Shown here piece after piece: positions 28,198-37,226 of a DNA stretch of 64,000 nucleotides. Source of the DNA: Azospira inquinata (GTDB lineage: Bacteria > Pseudomonadota > Gammaproteobacteria > Burkholderiales > Rhodocyclaceae); NCBI RefSeq assembly GCF_018905915.1, contig NZ_CP064782.1, forward strand, positions 1,178,001 to 1,242,000, written 5' to 3'. A program made the translations under genes and the position numbers. The notes under the pieces are model-generated. The model was given only the letters and a program-made list of their open reading frames with translations. It was not told the DNA's origin and made no database searches. Position 1 is the stretch's first letter. Each line of letters opens with the position of its first letter.

Positions 28198-29811
28198 CTA
28201 AATACGGTATTGGCTAACCACCTGCTGCATTTCCGCCGCCAGGGTAGCCAGCTCGGAAGCCGTATCCGCCGTGGATTGGGCCGCGGCGCTGTTTTCTTCC
28301 GACATCTGGGCGATTTTTTCCACCTGCTGGGCAATGCTGGTGCTGGCCACGCTCTGTTCCCGAATGGCGTCGGAAATATCCCCCACCATGGCCACGGTCT
28401 GCTGGGAGCTGCCGCCGATTTCCTGGATGGCCTGATTGGCCTTTTCCGCTTTGGCCACCCCATCCTCGACCCGGCCCACCACCGCCTGGATGCCCTGCAC
28501 CGCATTCTGGGAACCGGTCTGCATTTCCGTGATGGTGGCAGCAATTTCCTGGGTGGACTTGGTGGTCCGCTCCGCCAGCTTGCGCACCTCATCGGCCACC
28601 ACGGCAAAGCCCCGACCCTGTTCCCCGGCCCGGGCCGCTTCAATGGCCGCATTCAGGGCCAGGAGGTTAGTCTGGTCCGCCACGTCCTTAATGACCGCCA
28701 CCACCGCGTTGATGCGTTCGCTGTCCGTTTCCAGGCGGGCGATCTGCTCGGCCGCCTGGTGCACTGTTTCCGCAATACCGTTAATGCCTTCCACGGTCTG
28801 GCCAATGATGGCCTGGCCGCCCACCGCCAGTTCCCCGGAGGAAGAGGATAGCCGGTTGGCTTCCCCGGCCCGATCCGCCACATGGTTGATGCTCACGGTC
28901 ATTTCTTCCACCGTGGCCGCCATGCTGGAGGCCGCTTCACTCTGGTAGCTAGAGGCGGTGGACATTTCTTTGGAGGCGGTAGCCACCCGATTGGCGGCGG
29001 AATTCACCGCCGCCGTGCGGTCGGCAATCTGGCGGAAACTGCCTTGCAGCTTCTCAACCAGGGCGTTGAACGCCACCACTGCCTTGCCCACCTCGTCGTC
29101 ATGGCGCACTTCGATACGCCGGGTGAAGTCCAGATGGGCCATGACGGCTTCGAAGGCCTCCACCATGCGCGCCAGGGACCCGGCCACATGCTGGTAAACC
29201 CAGAAGCCGAACCCGGCGGTAAAGAGGGTTACAAACACCGTCACCACAATGGACACCACCACGCTGCTCTCATAGGTGGCCGCCGCGTTTTTTCCCTGCT
29301 CCTTAGCCAGATTCTCGTTGAACTGGTAATGGTTGGTGATATTGGACACCGTGTCGTCGGAGATTTGCTTACCGTTGCCGAACAGATAGTCCTTGGCCTG
29401 ATCCACCTTGTTTTCCCGGGAAAGCTCCAGGGCATGATCCACTAGCTTGTTGTATTCCCCAATCAAACGCTTGCTGTTGGCCAGCAGACGGGCATCTTCG
29501 TCATTGCTGACCAAGCCCTCATACTCATGCATCAGGGTTTCCATCTTCTGCCGGTGATCCTGAATCAGCTTCTCGTCCGCCTGCTTCTGAGCCGGATCAT
29601 TGTGGGCCAGGTGATACATGATCCGGGTCCGCATCCGCAGAAACTCGGATTCCACCGCCGCAGCCACTCCCAGGCTGGGCAAACTGTTGGTGGTGATGTA
29701 TTCCAGGTTTTCATCGATCACCTTGGCCTGCCGTAATCCCCACAAGCCAATCCCCACGACCCCGAAAACCGCCACCAGGATCAGTACCAACATGCGTTTG
29801 GCAATAGTCAT
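28198..29811 (-). CDS. Methyl-accepting chemotaxis protein
   Basis: In the 537-residue chemoreceptor TM1 (about residues 5-27) and TM2 (about 185-210) flank a periplasmic four-helix-bundle sensor with no recognised ligand motif. HAMP (about 210-262) and the long cytoplasmic coiled coil follow. The signalling tip [20 protein letters not shown] is intact, so it can couple to CheA/CheW. No C-terminal NWETF-type CheR tether is present. ATG 29811 is chosen over ATG 29817 because GGGGGA is better spaced from it. It is monocistronic, so its ligand cannot be inferred from neighbours. Confidence 0.95.
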   Translation of the reverse strand: MTIAKRMLVLILVAVFGVVGIGLWGLRQAKVIDENLEYITTNSLPSLGVAAAVESEFLRMRTRIMYHLAHNDPAQKQADEKLIQDHRQKMETLMHEYEGLVSNDEDARLLANSKRLIGEYNKLVDHALELSRENKVDQAKDYLFGNGKQISDDTVSNITNHYQFNENLAKEQGKNAAATYESSVVVSIVVTVFVTLFTAGFGFWVYQHVAGSLARMVEAFEAVMAHLDFTRRIEVRHDDEVGKAVVAFNALVEKLQGSFRQIADRTAAVNSAANRVATASKEMSTASSYQSEAASSMAATVEEMTVSINHVADRAGEANRLSSSSGELAVGGQAIIGQTVEGINGIAETVHQAAEQIARLETDSERINAVVAVIKDVADQTNLLALNAAIEAARAGEQGRGFAVVADEVRKLAERTTKSTQEIAATITEMQTGSQNAVQGIQAVVGRVEDGVAKAEKANQAIQEIGGSSQQTVAMVGDISDAIREQSVASTSIAQQVEKIAQMSEENSAAAQSTADTASELATLAAEMQQVVSQYRI

Positions 29812-30016
29812 GAACATCCCCCACGTATTTGTGTATTATGGCCCGCTAATATGCCAAAGGTTATAGCTTCCGGCAATAGCAAAAGCGGGAAAAAGCCCTA
29901 TAAAAATAACACGATAAACCCACCCTCCACCGCTCACCCACAGGACTTTTTTCGCCACTCGGCTGCGCTGTGGGAATAGACCTACTCCACCTTTCCGCAA
30001 TGCAGCAAAAATGGGC

Positions 30017-30041
30017 AAAAAAAACCCGGCCAAAGGCCGGG
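30017..30041 (-). terminator. Intrinsic terminator of icmF
   Basis: On the minus strand a 7-bp CCCGGCC/GGCCGGG stem with loop TTT is followed by eight Ts. It lies 34 bases after the icmF stop. Confidence 0.92.
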
Positions 30042-30074
30042 CAAACAGGGGTTGGGTCAAACCTGGGGAGCCGC

Positions 30075-33000
30075 TTACATATTCCGTCGATACTGCCCTC
30101 CCACGGCGTAAAGGGCCGAGGTAATCTGGCCCAGGGAGCAGACCCGTACCGCCTCCATCAGCACCCCAAACACATTACCGTTGTCGATAACGGTCCGGCC
30201 CAGGCGTTCCAGCATGGCAGGGGCCTCATCCCCATGGCGGGCCTGGAAGTCCCGCAGCCGGGCGATCTGGGACTGCTTTTCCGCTTCGGAAGAACGGGCC
30301 AGTTCAATTTCCACGGGAACACTCCCCTTGGGATTGAGGAAGGTATTCACCCCGATGATGGGATAGGTGCCGTCGTGCTTCTGGTGCTCATAGGTCATGG
30401 ATTCTTCCTGGATCTTGCCCCGCTGATAGCCGGTTTCCATGGCCCCCAGAACACCGCCCCGGGCGGCGATGGCTTCGAATTCCTTGAGCACCGCTTCTTC
30501 CACCAGATCGGTCAGTTCTTCCATGATGAACGCGCCCTGGTTGGGGTTTTCATTTTTGGCTACGCCCCATTCCCGATTGATGATGAGCTGGATGGCCATG
30601 GCCCGGCGCACCGATTCCTCCGTGGGGGTGGTAATGGCCTCGTCGTAAGCGTTGGTGTGCAGGGAATTGCAGTTGTCGTAAATGGCGATGAGGGCCTGGA
30701 GGGTGGTACGGATATCGTTGAAATCCATTTCCTGGGCGTGGAGGGAACGGCCCGAGGTCTGAATGTGATATTTCAGCTTCTGGCTCCGCTCATTGGCGCC
30801 GTATTTGTCCCGCATGGCCACGGCCCAGAGTCGGCGGGCCACCCTGCCGATGACCGAGTATTCCGGGTCCATGCCGTTGCTGAAGAAAAAGGACAGGTTG
30901 GGGGCGAAGTCGTCGATATTCATTCCCCGGGCCAGGTAGCTTTCCACATAGGTAAAACCGTTGGCCAGGGTAAACGCCAGTTGGGAGATGGGATTGGCCC
31001 CGGCTTCGGCGATGTGGTAGCCGGAAATGGAAACCGAATAGAAGTTCTGCACCCGGTTCTGCACAAAGAATTCCTGAATATCCCCCATCATTTTCAGGGC
31101 GAATTCGGTAGAGAAAATACAGGTGTTCTGGCCCTGATCCTCCTTGAGAATGTCCGCCTGCACCGTTCCCCGCACGGTGGATAGGACCCACTGGCGTAGG
31201 GCCGTGGCCTCCTCAACCGTAGGCTCCCGACCCCGCTCCCCCCGGAACTTTTCCCATTGCTGGTCCAGGGCGGTATTGAAGAAGCAGGCCAGAATAATGG
31301 GGGCCGGACCGTTGATGGTCATGGACACGGAGGTAGTGGGGGCGCACAGGTCGAAACCGTCGTAGAGCACCTTCATGTCGTCCAGGGTGGCGATGGACAC
31401 CCCGGAATTACCGATCTTGCCGTAGATATCCGGCCGCTCGTCCGGGTCGCAGCCATACAGGGTGACCGAATCAAAGGCCGTGGATAGGCGATGGGCGGGC
31501 ATGCCCTCGGAGACCTTCTTGAAGCGTCGGTTGGTGCGGAAGGCATCCCCTTCCCCGGCGAACATCCGGGTCGGGTCTTCCCCTTCCCGCTTGAAGGGAA
31601 ACACCCCGGCGGTATAGGGGAAAGCCCCGGGCAGATTTTCTTCCATGAGAAAGCGGAGCAATTCCCCATCATCTTCAAAGCGGGGCAGAACCACCTTGGG
31701 AATGGGAGTTCCGGAAAGGGAGCGGGAAATCAGCCGGGTACGCACCTCCTTACCCCGCACCGTGCTCACATATTCCTCTCCCCCGTAGGTCCGCCGGGTT
31801 TCCGGCCATTGCTGCAAAAGATGGCGGCTCCGGGGTTCCAGTTCCCCCTCCTTGGTCGCCAGCAGCGCGTCAAATTGAGCCAGGGCGGACTGGGCCTCCC
31901 CCGAACCCTGGGCGAAGAGGGCTTTGGCCAGAGTCAGGGCCTGGCGCTCCCGGGCGACCCGGACCTGGGTTCCCACCTGCCGGTGGTAGCCCCGCAGGGT
32001 ATCGGCGATTTCGGCCAGGTAGCGGGTACACTCCACCGGCACAATGGCCCGCCCCTGGGAGGAAGCTTTCACCGAGACCCGGGGCAGCTTGCCTTCCTTG
32101 CAACGGAGGCCAACGTCCGCCAGCTTGGGCACCAGGGCCTGATACAGGGCGGTGACCCCGTCGTCGTTGAAGCGGGCGGCCATGGTCCCAAAGACGGGCA
32201 TGGCCTCAGGCGCCTGGGTAAACAGCTCCCGGTTGCGCTGATACTGCTTGCGTACATCCCGCAGGGCATCCTCCGCCCCCTTGCGGTCAAATTTATTGAT
32301 GGCGACAAAATCCGCGAAATCCAGCATGTCGATTTTTTCCAGCTGGGAAGCGGCGCCGAACTCGGGGGTCATGACATAGAGGGACACATCCACCAGAGGC
32401 ACAATAGCCCCATCCCCCTGGCCGATGCCCGAGGTCTCCACAATGACCAGATCAAAACCGGACAGCCGGCAGGCGGCGATCACCTCGGGCAGGGCGGGGG
32501 AAATTTCCGAGCCCGCTTCCCGGGTGGCCAAGGAACGCATGAAAATGCGGGGATGGGCGATGGCGTTCATGCGAATCCGGTCCCCCAGCAAGGCGCCGCC
32601 CGTGCGTTTGCGGGAGGGATCGATGGAAATGATGGCCATATTGAGGCCATCTTCCTGATCCAGGCGGAAGCGGCGCACCAGCTCATCGGTCAGGGAGGAT
32701 TTGCCCGCCCCCCCGGTCCCCGTAATCCCCAGGGCGGGGGTGTGGGTCACCCGGGCGGCCTCCGTCAGCAGACGTTGCCGGAGGGTTTCCGGATAGGCCC
32801 CGTTTTCCAGGGCCGTGATTATCCGCGCCAGCTGGCGCCGGTCCCCGGAAGCCAAGGCGGCCAACACCGCCGTTTCGTCCTGGGGGGCGGCACTGGAGAG
32901 CTCAAAATCCGCCCCCTGTACCACCTCATTGATCATGCCCTGCAAGCCCAGGCGCTGGCCTTCTTCCGGGGAATAAAGCCGGGTCACCCCATAGGCCTGG

Positions 33001-33356
33001 AGCCCCTCGATCTCCGCCGGCACAATCACCCCACCGCCGCCACCAAACACCCGGATATCGGCCCCGCCCCGCTGGCCCAGGAGGTCGATCATGTATTTAA
33101 AGAACTCCACGTGGCCGCCCTGGTAAGAGGTCACCGCAATGCCCTGCACGTCTTCTTGCAGAGCCGCGTCCACGATTTCTTCCACGGACCGGTTATGGCC
33201 CAGGTGAATCACCTCCACCCCGGTGGATTGCAAAATCCGCCGCATGATATTGATGGAGGCATCGTGACCGTCGAAGAGGGCGGCGGCGGTGACAAAGCGC
33301 ACCTTGTGGGTAGGCTTATAGGGCGTCAGATTCTTGGCAAGGCTCAGGTCCGTCAT
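30075..33356 (-). CDS. icmF: Fused isobutyryl-CoA mutase IcmF (B12 domain, G-protein chaperone, mutase)
   Basis: IcmF interconverts isobutyryl-CoA and n-butyryl-CoA (and related acyl-CoAs) with adenosylcobalamin. In the 1093-residue product the N-terminal B12 domain has DGHDAS, His at residue 31. A MeaI-type GTPase follows from about residue 210 ([38 protein letters not shown]). The mutase barrel runs from about 550 to the end. The barrel has Phe in [10 protein letters not shown] and Gln in [10 protein letters not shown], the isobutyryl-type pair, where methylmalonyl mutases have Tyr and Arg. GGAGGAG precedes the start. It is divergent from an AraC regulator and monocistronic. Confidence 0.95.
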   Translation of the reverse strand: MTDLSLAKNLTPYKPTHKVRFVTAAALFDGHDASINIMRRILQSTGVEVIHLGHNRSVEEIVDAALQEDVQGIAVTSYQGGHVEFFKYMIDLLGQRGGADIRVFGGGGGVIVPAEIEGLQAYGVTRLYSPEEGQRLGLQGMINEVVQGADFELSSAAPQDETAVLAALASGDRRQLARIITALENGAYPETLRQRLLTEAARVTHTPALGITGTGGAGKSSLTDELVRRFRLDQEDGLNMAIISIDPSRKRTGGALLGDRIRMNAIAHPRIFMRSLATREAGSEISPALPEVIAACRLSGFDLVIVETSGIGQGDGAIVPLVDVSLYVMTPEFGAASQLEKIDMLDFADFVAINKFDRKGAEDALRDVRKQYQRNRELFTQAPEAMPVFGTMAARFNDDGVTALYQALVPKLADVGLRCKEGKLPRVSVKASSQGRAIVPVECTRYLAEIADTLRGYHRQVGTQVRVARERQALTLAKALFAQGSGEAQSALAQFDALLATKEGELEPRSRHLLQQWPETRRTYGGEEYVSTVRGKEVRTRLISRSLSGTPIPKVVLPRFEDDGELLRFLMEENLPGAFPYTAGVFPFKREGEDPTRMFAGEGDAFRTNRRFKKVSEGMPAHRLSTAFDSVTLYGCDPDERPDIYGKIGNSGVSIATLDDMKVLYDGFDLCAPTTSVSMTINGPAPIILACFFNTALDQQWEKFRGERGREPTVEEATALRQWVLSTVRGTVQADILKEDQGQNTCIFSTEFALKMMGDIQEFFVQNRVQNFYSVSISGYHIAEAGANPISQLAFTLANGFTYVESYLARGMNIDDFAPNLSFFFSNGMDPEYSVIGRVARRLWAVAMRDKYGANERSQKLKYHIQTSGRSLHAQEMDFNDIRTTLQALIAIYDNCNSLHTNAYDEAITTPTEESVRRAMAIQLIINREWGVAKNENPNQGAFIMEELTDLVEEAVLKEFEAIAARGGVLGAMETGYQRGKIQEESMTYEHQKHDGTYPIIGVNTFLNPKGSVPVEIELARSSEAEKQSQIARLRDFQARHGDEAPAMLERLGRTVIDNGNVFGVLMEAVRVCSLGQITSALYAVGGQYRRNM

Positions 33357-33480
33357 GGCAGTCTCCTCCGGTTCTTATTAGGAACTGGCATCTTAGAGGC
33401 GCCCCCCACCAGGATGCCATTGCGCTGGCCGCCGTAATTCGTGCAAACTCCGCCAATCTTCACCCTGCCATCCACGCCCC

Positions 33481-34608
33481 ATGCCCACCACCCCCCTGCC
33501 CCCGCCGCAACGTACCGTGGCCCTGGGCTTTGTCACGGGCATGGTGGCGGCCCTGCCCCACCAGGGCATTCCCCCTGGGCCCCTGTTCCAGGCCGTGGGG
33601 CTGGGGGCCTGCCTGGGAGCGACGCCCCCGCCCCGCATTCCCCTCCAGGCCTATGCGGATCTCTATAACCGGGTGGTGGAAAGTCTGGGGGATGAGGGCT
33701 TTGGCCTCTTTTCCCGGGCCCTGCGGCCAGGCTGCTTTGAATTTCTCTGCCGCAGCCTGATGGGGGCCCCTTCCCTGGGGGTCGCCTTGGACCGAGCCCG
33801 GCGTTTTCTCGAACTGGTGCTCCCCGATCTCCACATGCGCCTGGAAATCCAAGGGCCCCGAGCCCGGCTCCTGCTGTGGGAAAGCCGGGATTTGCGCAGC
33901 CAGGGCGGGGAAACCGGGCGCATCTTTGCCTACGAATGGCTGCTGCGCCTCATCCACGGCCTCAGTTCCTGGCTGGTGGCCCGGGGCCTAGCCCTGGATC
34001 AGGTGGCTTTTCCCTATCCGGAACCGCCCCACGGGGGCGACTACCGGGCTATTTACACCGCCCGGCCCCGTTTTGGTCACCATCGGTTGGAAGCGGAACT
34101 GGCCGCCGATCTCCTGGACCTGCCCCTGCGCCGCAACGAGGCCGATCTGGCCGCCTTTCTCGTGGGCGCTCCCGGGCGTATCAGCACCCTCTACCGGCGG
34201 GACCGGGAAACGGTGCAGGCGGTACGGGACAGCTTACAGGACGCCCTCCCCGCCAGCCTCAGCCTGGAGGACGTGGCCCGCCGCCTCTACCTATCGCCCC
34301 GCACCCTGCACCGGCGTCTGGCCGAAGAACTGTCCAGCTTTCGCGCCGTCAAGGAAGCCCTGCGACGGGACCTGGCCCTTTCTCGCCTGATGCGCAGTGA
34401 CCAGCCCGTGGCCCGCATCGCCCAGGATCTGGGCTATGGGGACCCCTCCGCCTTTTATCGGGCTTGCCAGTCCTGGACCGGGCGCTCCCCCACGGCCTAC
34501 CGGAAATGGCGGCAGCACAGCCCGGCTGCCCCCCTTCAGGAGGTGGCGGGAGAGGAATGTTCCGGCGCCGGGGGCGTAAAGCCGGGGCGGCCGGGCAGCA
34601 AAAAATAG
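33481..34608 (+). CDS. AraC-family transcriptional regulator (OruR/ArgR-like N-domain)
   Basis: A 375-residue regulator. The N-terminal part (about residues 20-210) resembles the arabinose-binding-like ligand domain of OruR-type AraC proteins (YADLYNRVVESLGDEGFGLFS). The C-terminal double helix-turn-helix covers about 255-345 (LSLEDVARRLYLSPRTLHRRL and VARIAQDLGYGDPSAFYRACQSWTGRSPTAYR). It is divergent from icmF with 124 bases between, so control of icmF by a fatty or branched-chain acid signal is a reasonable inference. The last 73 bases overlap, antisense, a small membrane-protein gene. Confidence 0.9.
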   Translation: MPTTPLPPPQRTVALGFVTGMVAALPHQGIPPGPLFQAVGLGACLGATPPPRIPLQAYADLYNRVVESLGDEGFGLFSRALRPGCFEFLCRSLMGAPSLGVALDRARRFLELVLPDLHMRLEIQGPRARLLLWESRDLRSQGGETGRIFAYEWLLRLIHGLSSWLVARGLALDQVAFPYPEPPHGGDYRAIYTARPRFGHHRLEAELAADLLDLPLRRNEADLAAFLVGAPGRISTLYRRDRETVQAVRDSLQDALPASLSLEDVARRLYLSPRTLHRRLAEELSSFRAVKEALRRDLALSRLMRSDQPVARIAQDLGYGDPSAFYRACQSWTGRSPTAYRKWRQHSPAAPLQEVAGEECSGAGGVKPGRPGSKK

Positions 34609-34799
34609 GTGAGCAGGCTGGAAAAACCGCAAATCAGCCAGAACAGGAAGAACCCCAGGGAATAGGTGGCGATGGGGGACAAATCTACCGGCAACCCCCG
34701 AAAATAGAGGTGCTCCGGTGCCATCACCAGGAAAAACAGCAGTTCAGCAAACGCCGCCGCCACAAAGGACGGCCAGGATACCCAAATCAGATGACGCAT
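34536..34799 (-). CDS. Small membrane protein, two predicted helices
   Basis: An 87-residue protein of unknown function. Hydrophobic segments lie at about residues 8-28 (FVAAAFAELLFFLVMA) and 45-70 (YSLGFFLFWLICGFSSLLTYFLL), with a proline-rich tail. I recognise the layout as a conserved hypothetical inner-membrane protein but know no function. Its 3' end overlaps the end of the AraC gene tail to tail, so the two transcripts converge. Confidence 0.65.
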   Translation of the reverse strand: MRHLIWVSWPSFVAAAFAELLFFLVMAPEHLYFRGLPVDLSPIATYSLGFFLFWLICGFSSLLTYFLLPGRPGFTPPAPEHSSPATS

Positions 34800-34919
34800 C
34801 GGAACCTCCTACACTGTTCCGGCCGCCTCCCAGCAGCTTCGGCCTGATTTATGGACGATTGTTGTGCTTCCATTTAAGCATAGGCGGCTCCAGGGGGAAA
34901 CCCTGGCAAAGGCCCATGA

Positions 34920-34946
34920 ATAAAGCCTCTCGTAAGAGGCTTTTGA
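34920..34946 (-). terminator. Hairpin between the core genes and the cassette array
   Basis: A 9-bp stem AAAGCCTCT/AGAGGCTTT with loop CGTA. It could end cassette-array transcripts before they reach the small membrane-protein gene. The rest of 34800-35021 holds no convincing gene. Confidence 0.5.
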
Positions 34947-35021
34947 CGACGGTAATTCCAGCGAGGTTGGGGACAGCTCCCGACCCTTTGCTGCCGGTCG
35001 TGCCTTGGAATAGCGGACGTT

Positions 35022-35087
35022 CAGGAACGTAGAAGTGAGCGGCCTGCGCGGCTTTTCGCGCAGGCCCGGTGGAATGATAGGTTGGGC
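35022..35087 (-). repeat. attC recombination site, last of the cassette array
   Basis: On the minus strand it starts GCCCAAC and forms a long imperfect hairpin with inner arms CCTGCGCG/GCCGCGCAGG around AAAA. The distal core reads GTTCCTG rather than GTTRRRY, as expected where the array joins flanking chromosome. It is nearly identical to the attC at 36613-36679. Confidence 0.8.
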
Positions 35088-35093
35088 GGCGGA

Positions 35094-35588
35094 TTACCAC
35101 AACTTCCACCACGGCTTTGGTGGTTGTTCATCGGAGAGCTTAAACCCAGAAATCTTCGTTCCTGGTTTGAGATGGCACACCTGCTCATGAAGTTGCCCGC
35201 GAAGATTGAGCGCAACCACAAAATCTCTTGCCTCCACGTTTTCGTGTGCAATTTGGCCGCCTACTCTCGGGTGGAGTTTGAAGTCATAGCACTGGGTGGG
35301 GGCCAGACAAATATTGGACTTGACCAAGAAGTCGATCAGCGGAGACATCAAGTAAGTGTCCTGCCCATGCTCAGTGGCGAGTGCTTCGTTTAGCTCTTCT
35401 CGGGTTTCAAAGAGCCTCTTGATGTTTCCTTCGAGCGTATCAAGGAACCAGATTCCATCGCCGGCCGAGAGAAAGACATCGGCAAAGGCGGTAACGAGAA
35501 TGACCTGCTTTCCATTTAGATCAAGCCAATGCCATGACTCAAGGGCGCGCTTCAGCGCCTGCGAGGAAGGAGATATGAAGTAGCTCAT
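35094..35588 (-). CDS. Integron cassette protein, T6SS immunity Tdi1 / DUF1851-like
   Basis: A 164-residue protein. The stretch DGIWFLDTLEGNIKRLFETREE, then YLMSPL, LAPTQCYDFKLHPRVGG and later QLHEQVCHLKPGTKI, follows the pattern of the Tdi1 C-terminal/DUF1851 family. That family contains immunity proteins to type VI effectors such as the Agrobacterium Tde1 DNase. No partner effector is next to it, so it would be an orphan immunity gene. It lies in the fourth and last cassette, between attC sites at 35022 and 35611, and its stop is 7 bases before the attC. The family assignment is from memory of the motif pattern. Confidence 0.7.
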   Translation of the reverse strand: MSYFISPSSQALKRALESWHWLDLNGKQVILVTAFADVFLSAGDGIWFLDTLEGNIKRLFETREELNEALATEHGQDTYLMSPLIDFLVKSNICLAPTQCYDFKLHPRVGGQIAHENVEARDFVVALNLRGQLHEQVCHLKPGTKISGFKLSDEQPPKPWWKLW

Positions 35589-35610
35589 GTGATGTCCGTG
35601 TGCTTACGCC

Positions 35611-35709
35611 GCCCAACGTTTGACATGAGGGGCCGCCGTAGCGGCAACGCCGCGAAGGGAGCCTGCAAGCACAGCTTGCAGGCGGTCCCTCTCGACGGAA
35701 TTGTTAGGC
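35611..35709 (-). repeat. attC recombination site (99 bp)
   Basis: Minus-strand outer cores GCCTAAC and GTTGGGC flank a long stem with the secondary palindrome GCCTGCAAG/CTTGCAGGC. This is the longest of the four sites. It ends the cassette carrying the 163-residue ORF. Confidence 0.92.
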
Positions 35710-35726
35710 GTATACGGCATGCTCTT

Positions 35727-36218
35727 CTATCCTTGATCGAAGCTGAGGTAGTTAAGATTGCCGTTAACGACCCAGACGACACACCAAGTATTTACGTTGC
35801 TTTCATCAGTGAAGAGAAGCGTGTGCTCTAACGATATGGTGTCTTGAAACGCCTTTTTCTTGGCGTTAACAAAGTTGCAACTGTCACCATTTATATCGCT
35901 CGGTGTTTCATCATCACTCACAAGCCACGCGAAGTCTTCACCCCACTCTGGATTTAAAAGCACTTTCTTCGGCGGCTTCAAATTCAGCTTGGCAATAACC
36001 AATGACCAATCAGATGGAGTGAACTTGCAGCGGATAGCAAGCCTGTCATCGACGCCAATGCCCCCGCTATAGAAATTCAGTGAGTAGTCGAGCCCATTAG
36101 GTTCTGGATTAAAGCCCAAGACGTTCTTGATGATGCGGGTCGCCTTTTCTCTATCAGCATCGGAACTGTTGTAGCGGTAATCACCCCCATCATAGGGATG
36201 CATGTCAGTGTCTTTCAT
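35727..36218 (-). CDS. Integron cassette protein of unknown function, 163 residues
   Basis: Not recognised. It begins MKDTDMHPYDGGDYRYNSSDADREK and is soluble, mixed alpha/beta and rich in Asp and Asn, with no signal peptide and several Trp residues. The acidic C-terminal half resembles small immunity or DUF-type proteins common in cassettes, but no family is claimed. The frame extends upstream to 36293, but that would run through the attC at 36225-36291, so ATG 36218 is chosen. It is more AT-rich than neighbouring chromosomal genes, consistent with transfer. Confidence 0.7.
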   Translation of the reverse strand: MKDTDMHPYDGGDYRYNSSDADREKATRIIKNVLGFNPEPNGLDYSLNFYSGGIGVDDRLAIRCKFTPSDWSLVIAKLNLKPPKKVLLNPEWGEDFAWLVSDDETPSDINGDSCNFVNAKKKAFQDTISLEHTLLFTDESNVNTWCVVWVVNGNLNYLSFDQG

Positions 36219-36224
36219 GGAGAC

Positions 36225-36291
36225 GCCTAACGTGGAAGTGAGGGGCGCCCAGCCGTTAGGCGGAGCGTCCCTCTCGACTGAAGGGTTAGGC
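36225..36291 (-). repeat. attC recombination site (67 bp)
   Basis: On the minus strand, cores GCCTAAC and GTTAGGC flank an imperfect stem (GAGGGACGC with GCGCCCCTC). It ends the cassette of the glycine-rich protein. Confidence 0.9.
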
Positions 36292-36310
36292 AAAGCACGA
36301 TGGATAGTTT

Positions 36311-36502
36311 TTACTTCTTGCCACCGCCTGTCGGTGCATTACTGCGACCACCTCCCGATGGGTTGCCAGTACCGCTAGGCCAGCCGCCACCATTGCCTTG
36401 ACCACGACCGCCGCCAGACGAGCTACCACCTTTACCGCCGCCAGCTCCACCGCCTTTACCTCCACCACTGCTTCCACCTTTACCTCCACCACCTGTAGCC
36501 AT
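36311..36502 (-). CDS. Glycine-rich low-complexity cassette protein, 63 residues
   Basis: About half of the residues are glycine, with interspersed Lys, Ser and Arg (MATGGGGKGGSSGGGKGG...), ending GNPSGGGRSNAPTGGGKK. It is strongly basic and probably disordered. AAGGAG lies 6 bases before ATG 36502, and the frame ends just before an attC, so it is a normal cassette ORF and not a chance open frame. An overlapping frame (36286-36492) reads a Val/Ala-rich repeat but has no ribosome binding site and enters the attC. Function unknown; nucleic-acid or surface binding is conceivable. Confidence 0.65.
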   Translation of the reverse strand: MATGGGGKGGSSGGGKGGGAGGGKGGSSSGGGRGQGNGGGWPSGTGNPSGGGRSNAPTGGGKK

Positions 36503-36612
36503 GATTGCTCCTTTTAGTCGTGAAATGCCGGATTCAGATTCCCGCTATCGGCCCGGCAAAACGATAGCGAGTGAATGATTCTTGTCGTGGGGGAACAGGC
36601 TCATGACAAATG

Positions 36613-36679
36613 GCCTAACGTTTGAATTGAGCGGCCTGCGCGGCTTTTCGCGCAGGTCCGCTCGAATGATGGGTTGGGC
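36613..36679 (-). repeat. attC recombination site (67 bp)
   Basis: On the minus strand, cores GCCCAAC and GTTAGGC flank arms GAGCGGACCTGCGCG and GCCGCGCAGGCCGCTC around loop AAAA. It is a textbook 59-base element and ends the first cassette. Confidence 0.95.
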
Positions 36680-36685
36680 ACCAGG

Positions 36686-37129
36686 TCACCGATGCTTCGC
36701 CAGGACAACTTCAATCGTGTGTTCAGCCGACTGGACACCCGCAGGATCAGTAGTTACCTTGTCCTTTAGCGCTATCTTTGCGCCATTCAGGGTACGGGGC
36801 GAAATTCCGTCCATGCTGATTCTGAGCTTCCCCTCTTGATCTTTGATCTTGAGGCTGGCCGTTGCCTCTTCAGCCCCCTGCGGTATTGCCTGAAAGTACC
36901 TCGACAGATATTCCCACAGTGCATCGTACGCAGTGGAAAGCGCCCAATCCAAAAGCCCGGTTTGCTGGAGAGCAACCAATATCGATACGTGCTGAGGCAA
37001 CTCAGTAAGTTCAATGGCGGCCTTCATCATTGGCTCTGACAAATCTACCTCGTAACCAGCCGGATGGGCGGCACACCAAGCATCGTTACCGATCTTGAAT
37101 TCCGCGTCGATGTACAGTTTATGCATCAT
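36686..37129 (-). CDS. Integron cassette protein of unknown function, 147 residues
   Basis: Not recognised. It begins MMHKLYIDAEFKIGNDAWC. The N-terminal half is helical (MMKAAIELTELPQHVSILVALQQ), then a YDALWEYLSRYF helix, and the C-terminal half is a predicted beta-rich segment (KIKDQEGKLRISMDGIS). No signal peptide or membrane segment. AGGAG is well placed before the start. It is the gene of the first cassette, the position with highest expression from an integron promoter. Its stop lies 6 bases before the attC. Confidence 0.7.
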   Translation of the reverse strand: MMHKLYIDAEFKIGNDAWCAAHPAGYEVDLSEPMMKAAIELTELPQHVSILVALQQTGLLDWALSTAYDALWEYLSRYFQAIPQGAEEATASLKIKDQEGKLRISMDGISPRTLNGAKIALKDKVTTDPAGVQSAEHTIEVVLAKHR

Positions 37130-37160
37130 GACTCCTGAAAGCGTGAGGGCGGTTTATGGT

Positions 37161-37226
37161 GCCCAACTTTGTTTTAGGGAGCAGTTTTGACGCATAACTT
37201 GGGCGCCTGCCTCCCTAACTTGGGGG
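37161..37226 (-). repeat. attI-like integron attachment site
   Basis: On the minus strand this ends CCCTAAAACAAAGTT followed by GGGC. Its last 15 bases before the core match, from memory, the 3' end of attI1 of class 1 integrons. Two direct repeats starting AAGTTA lie upstream, 23 bases apart, like the DR1 and DR2 integrase sites of attI1. It stands exactly where the first cassette begins. No intI gene follows in the remaining 320 bases before glmS. Confidence 0.75.

Noticed and set aside
28185..28652. Arg/Pro-rich frame within the chemoreceptor gene
   Set aside because: Same-strand alternative frame of an intact chemoreceptor; composition typical of a frame shadow.
33357..33480. Search for a cobalamin riboswitch upstream of icmF
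   Set aside because: The 124-base gap has no B12-box-like sequence and is too short for a full riboswitch plus promoter. The same holds for the leader of scpA.
34849..35112. An 87-codon minus-strand frame beyond the last attC
   Set aside because: It spans the attC and the hairpin at 34920 and has no start signals; probably non-coding.
36286..36492. A 68-codon frame overlapping the glycine-rich cassette gene
   Set aside because: It is Val/Ala repeat-like, lacks a ribosome binding site and runs into the attC site. The other frame has AAGGAG and stops before the attC.
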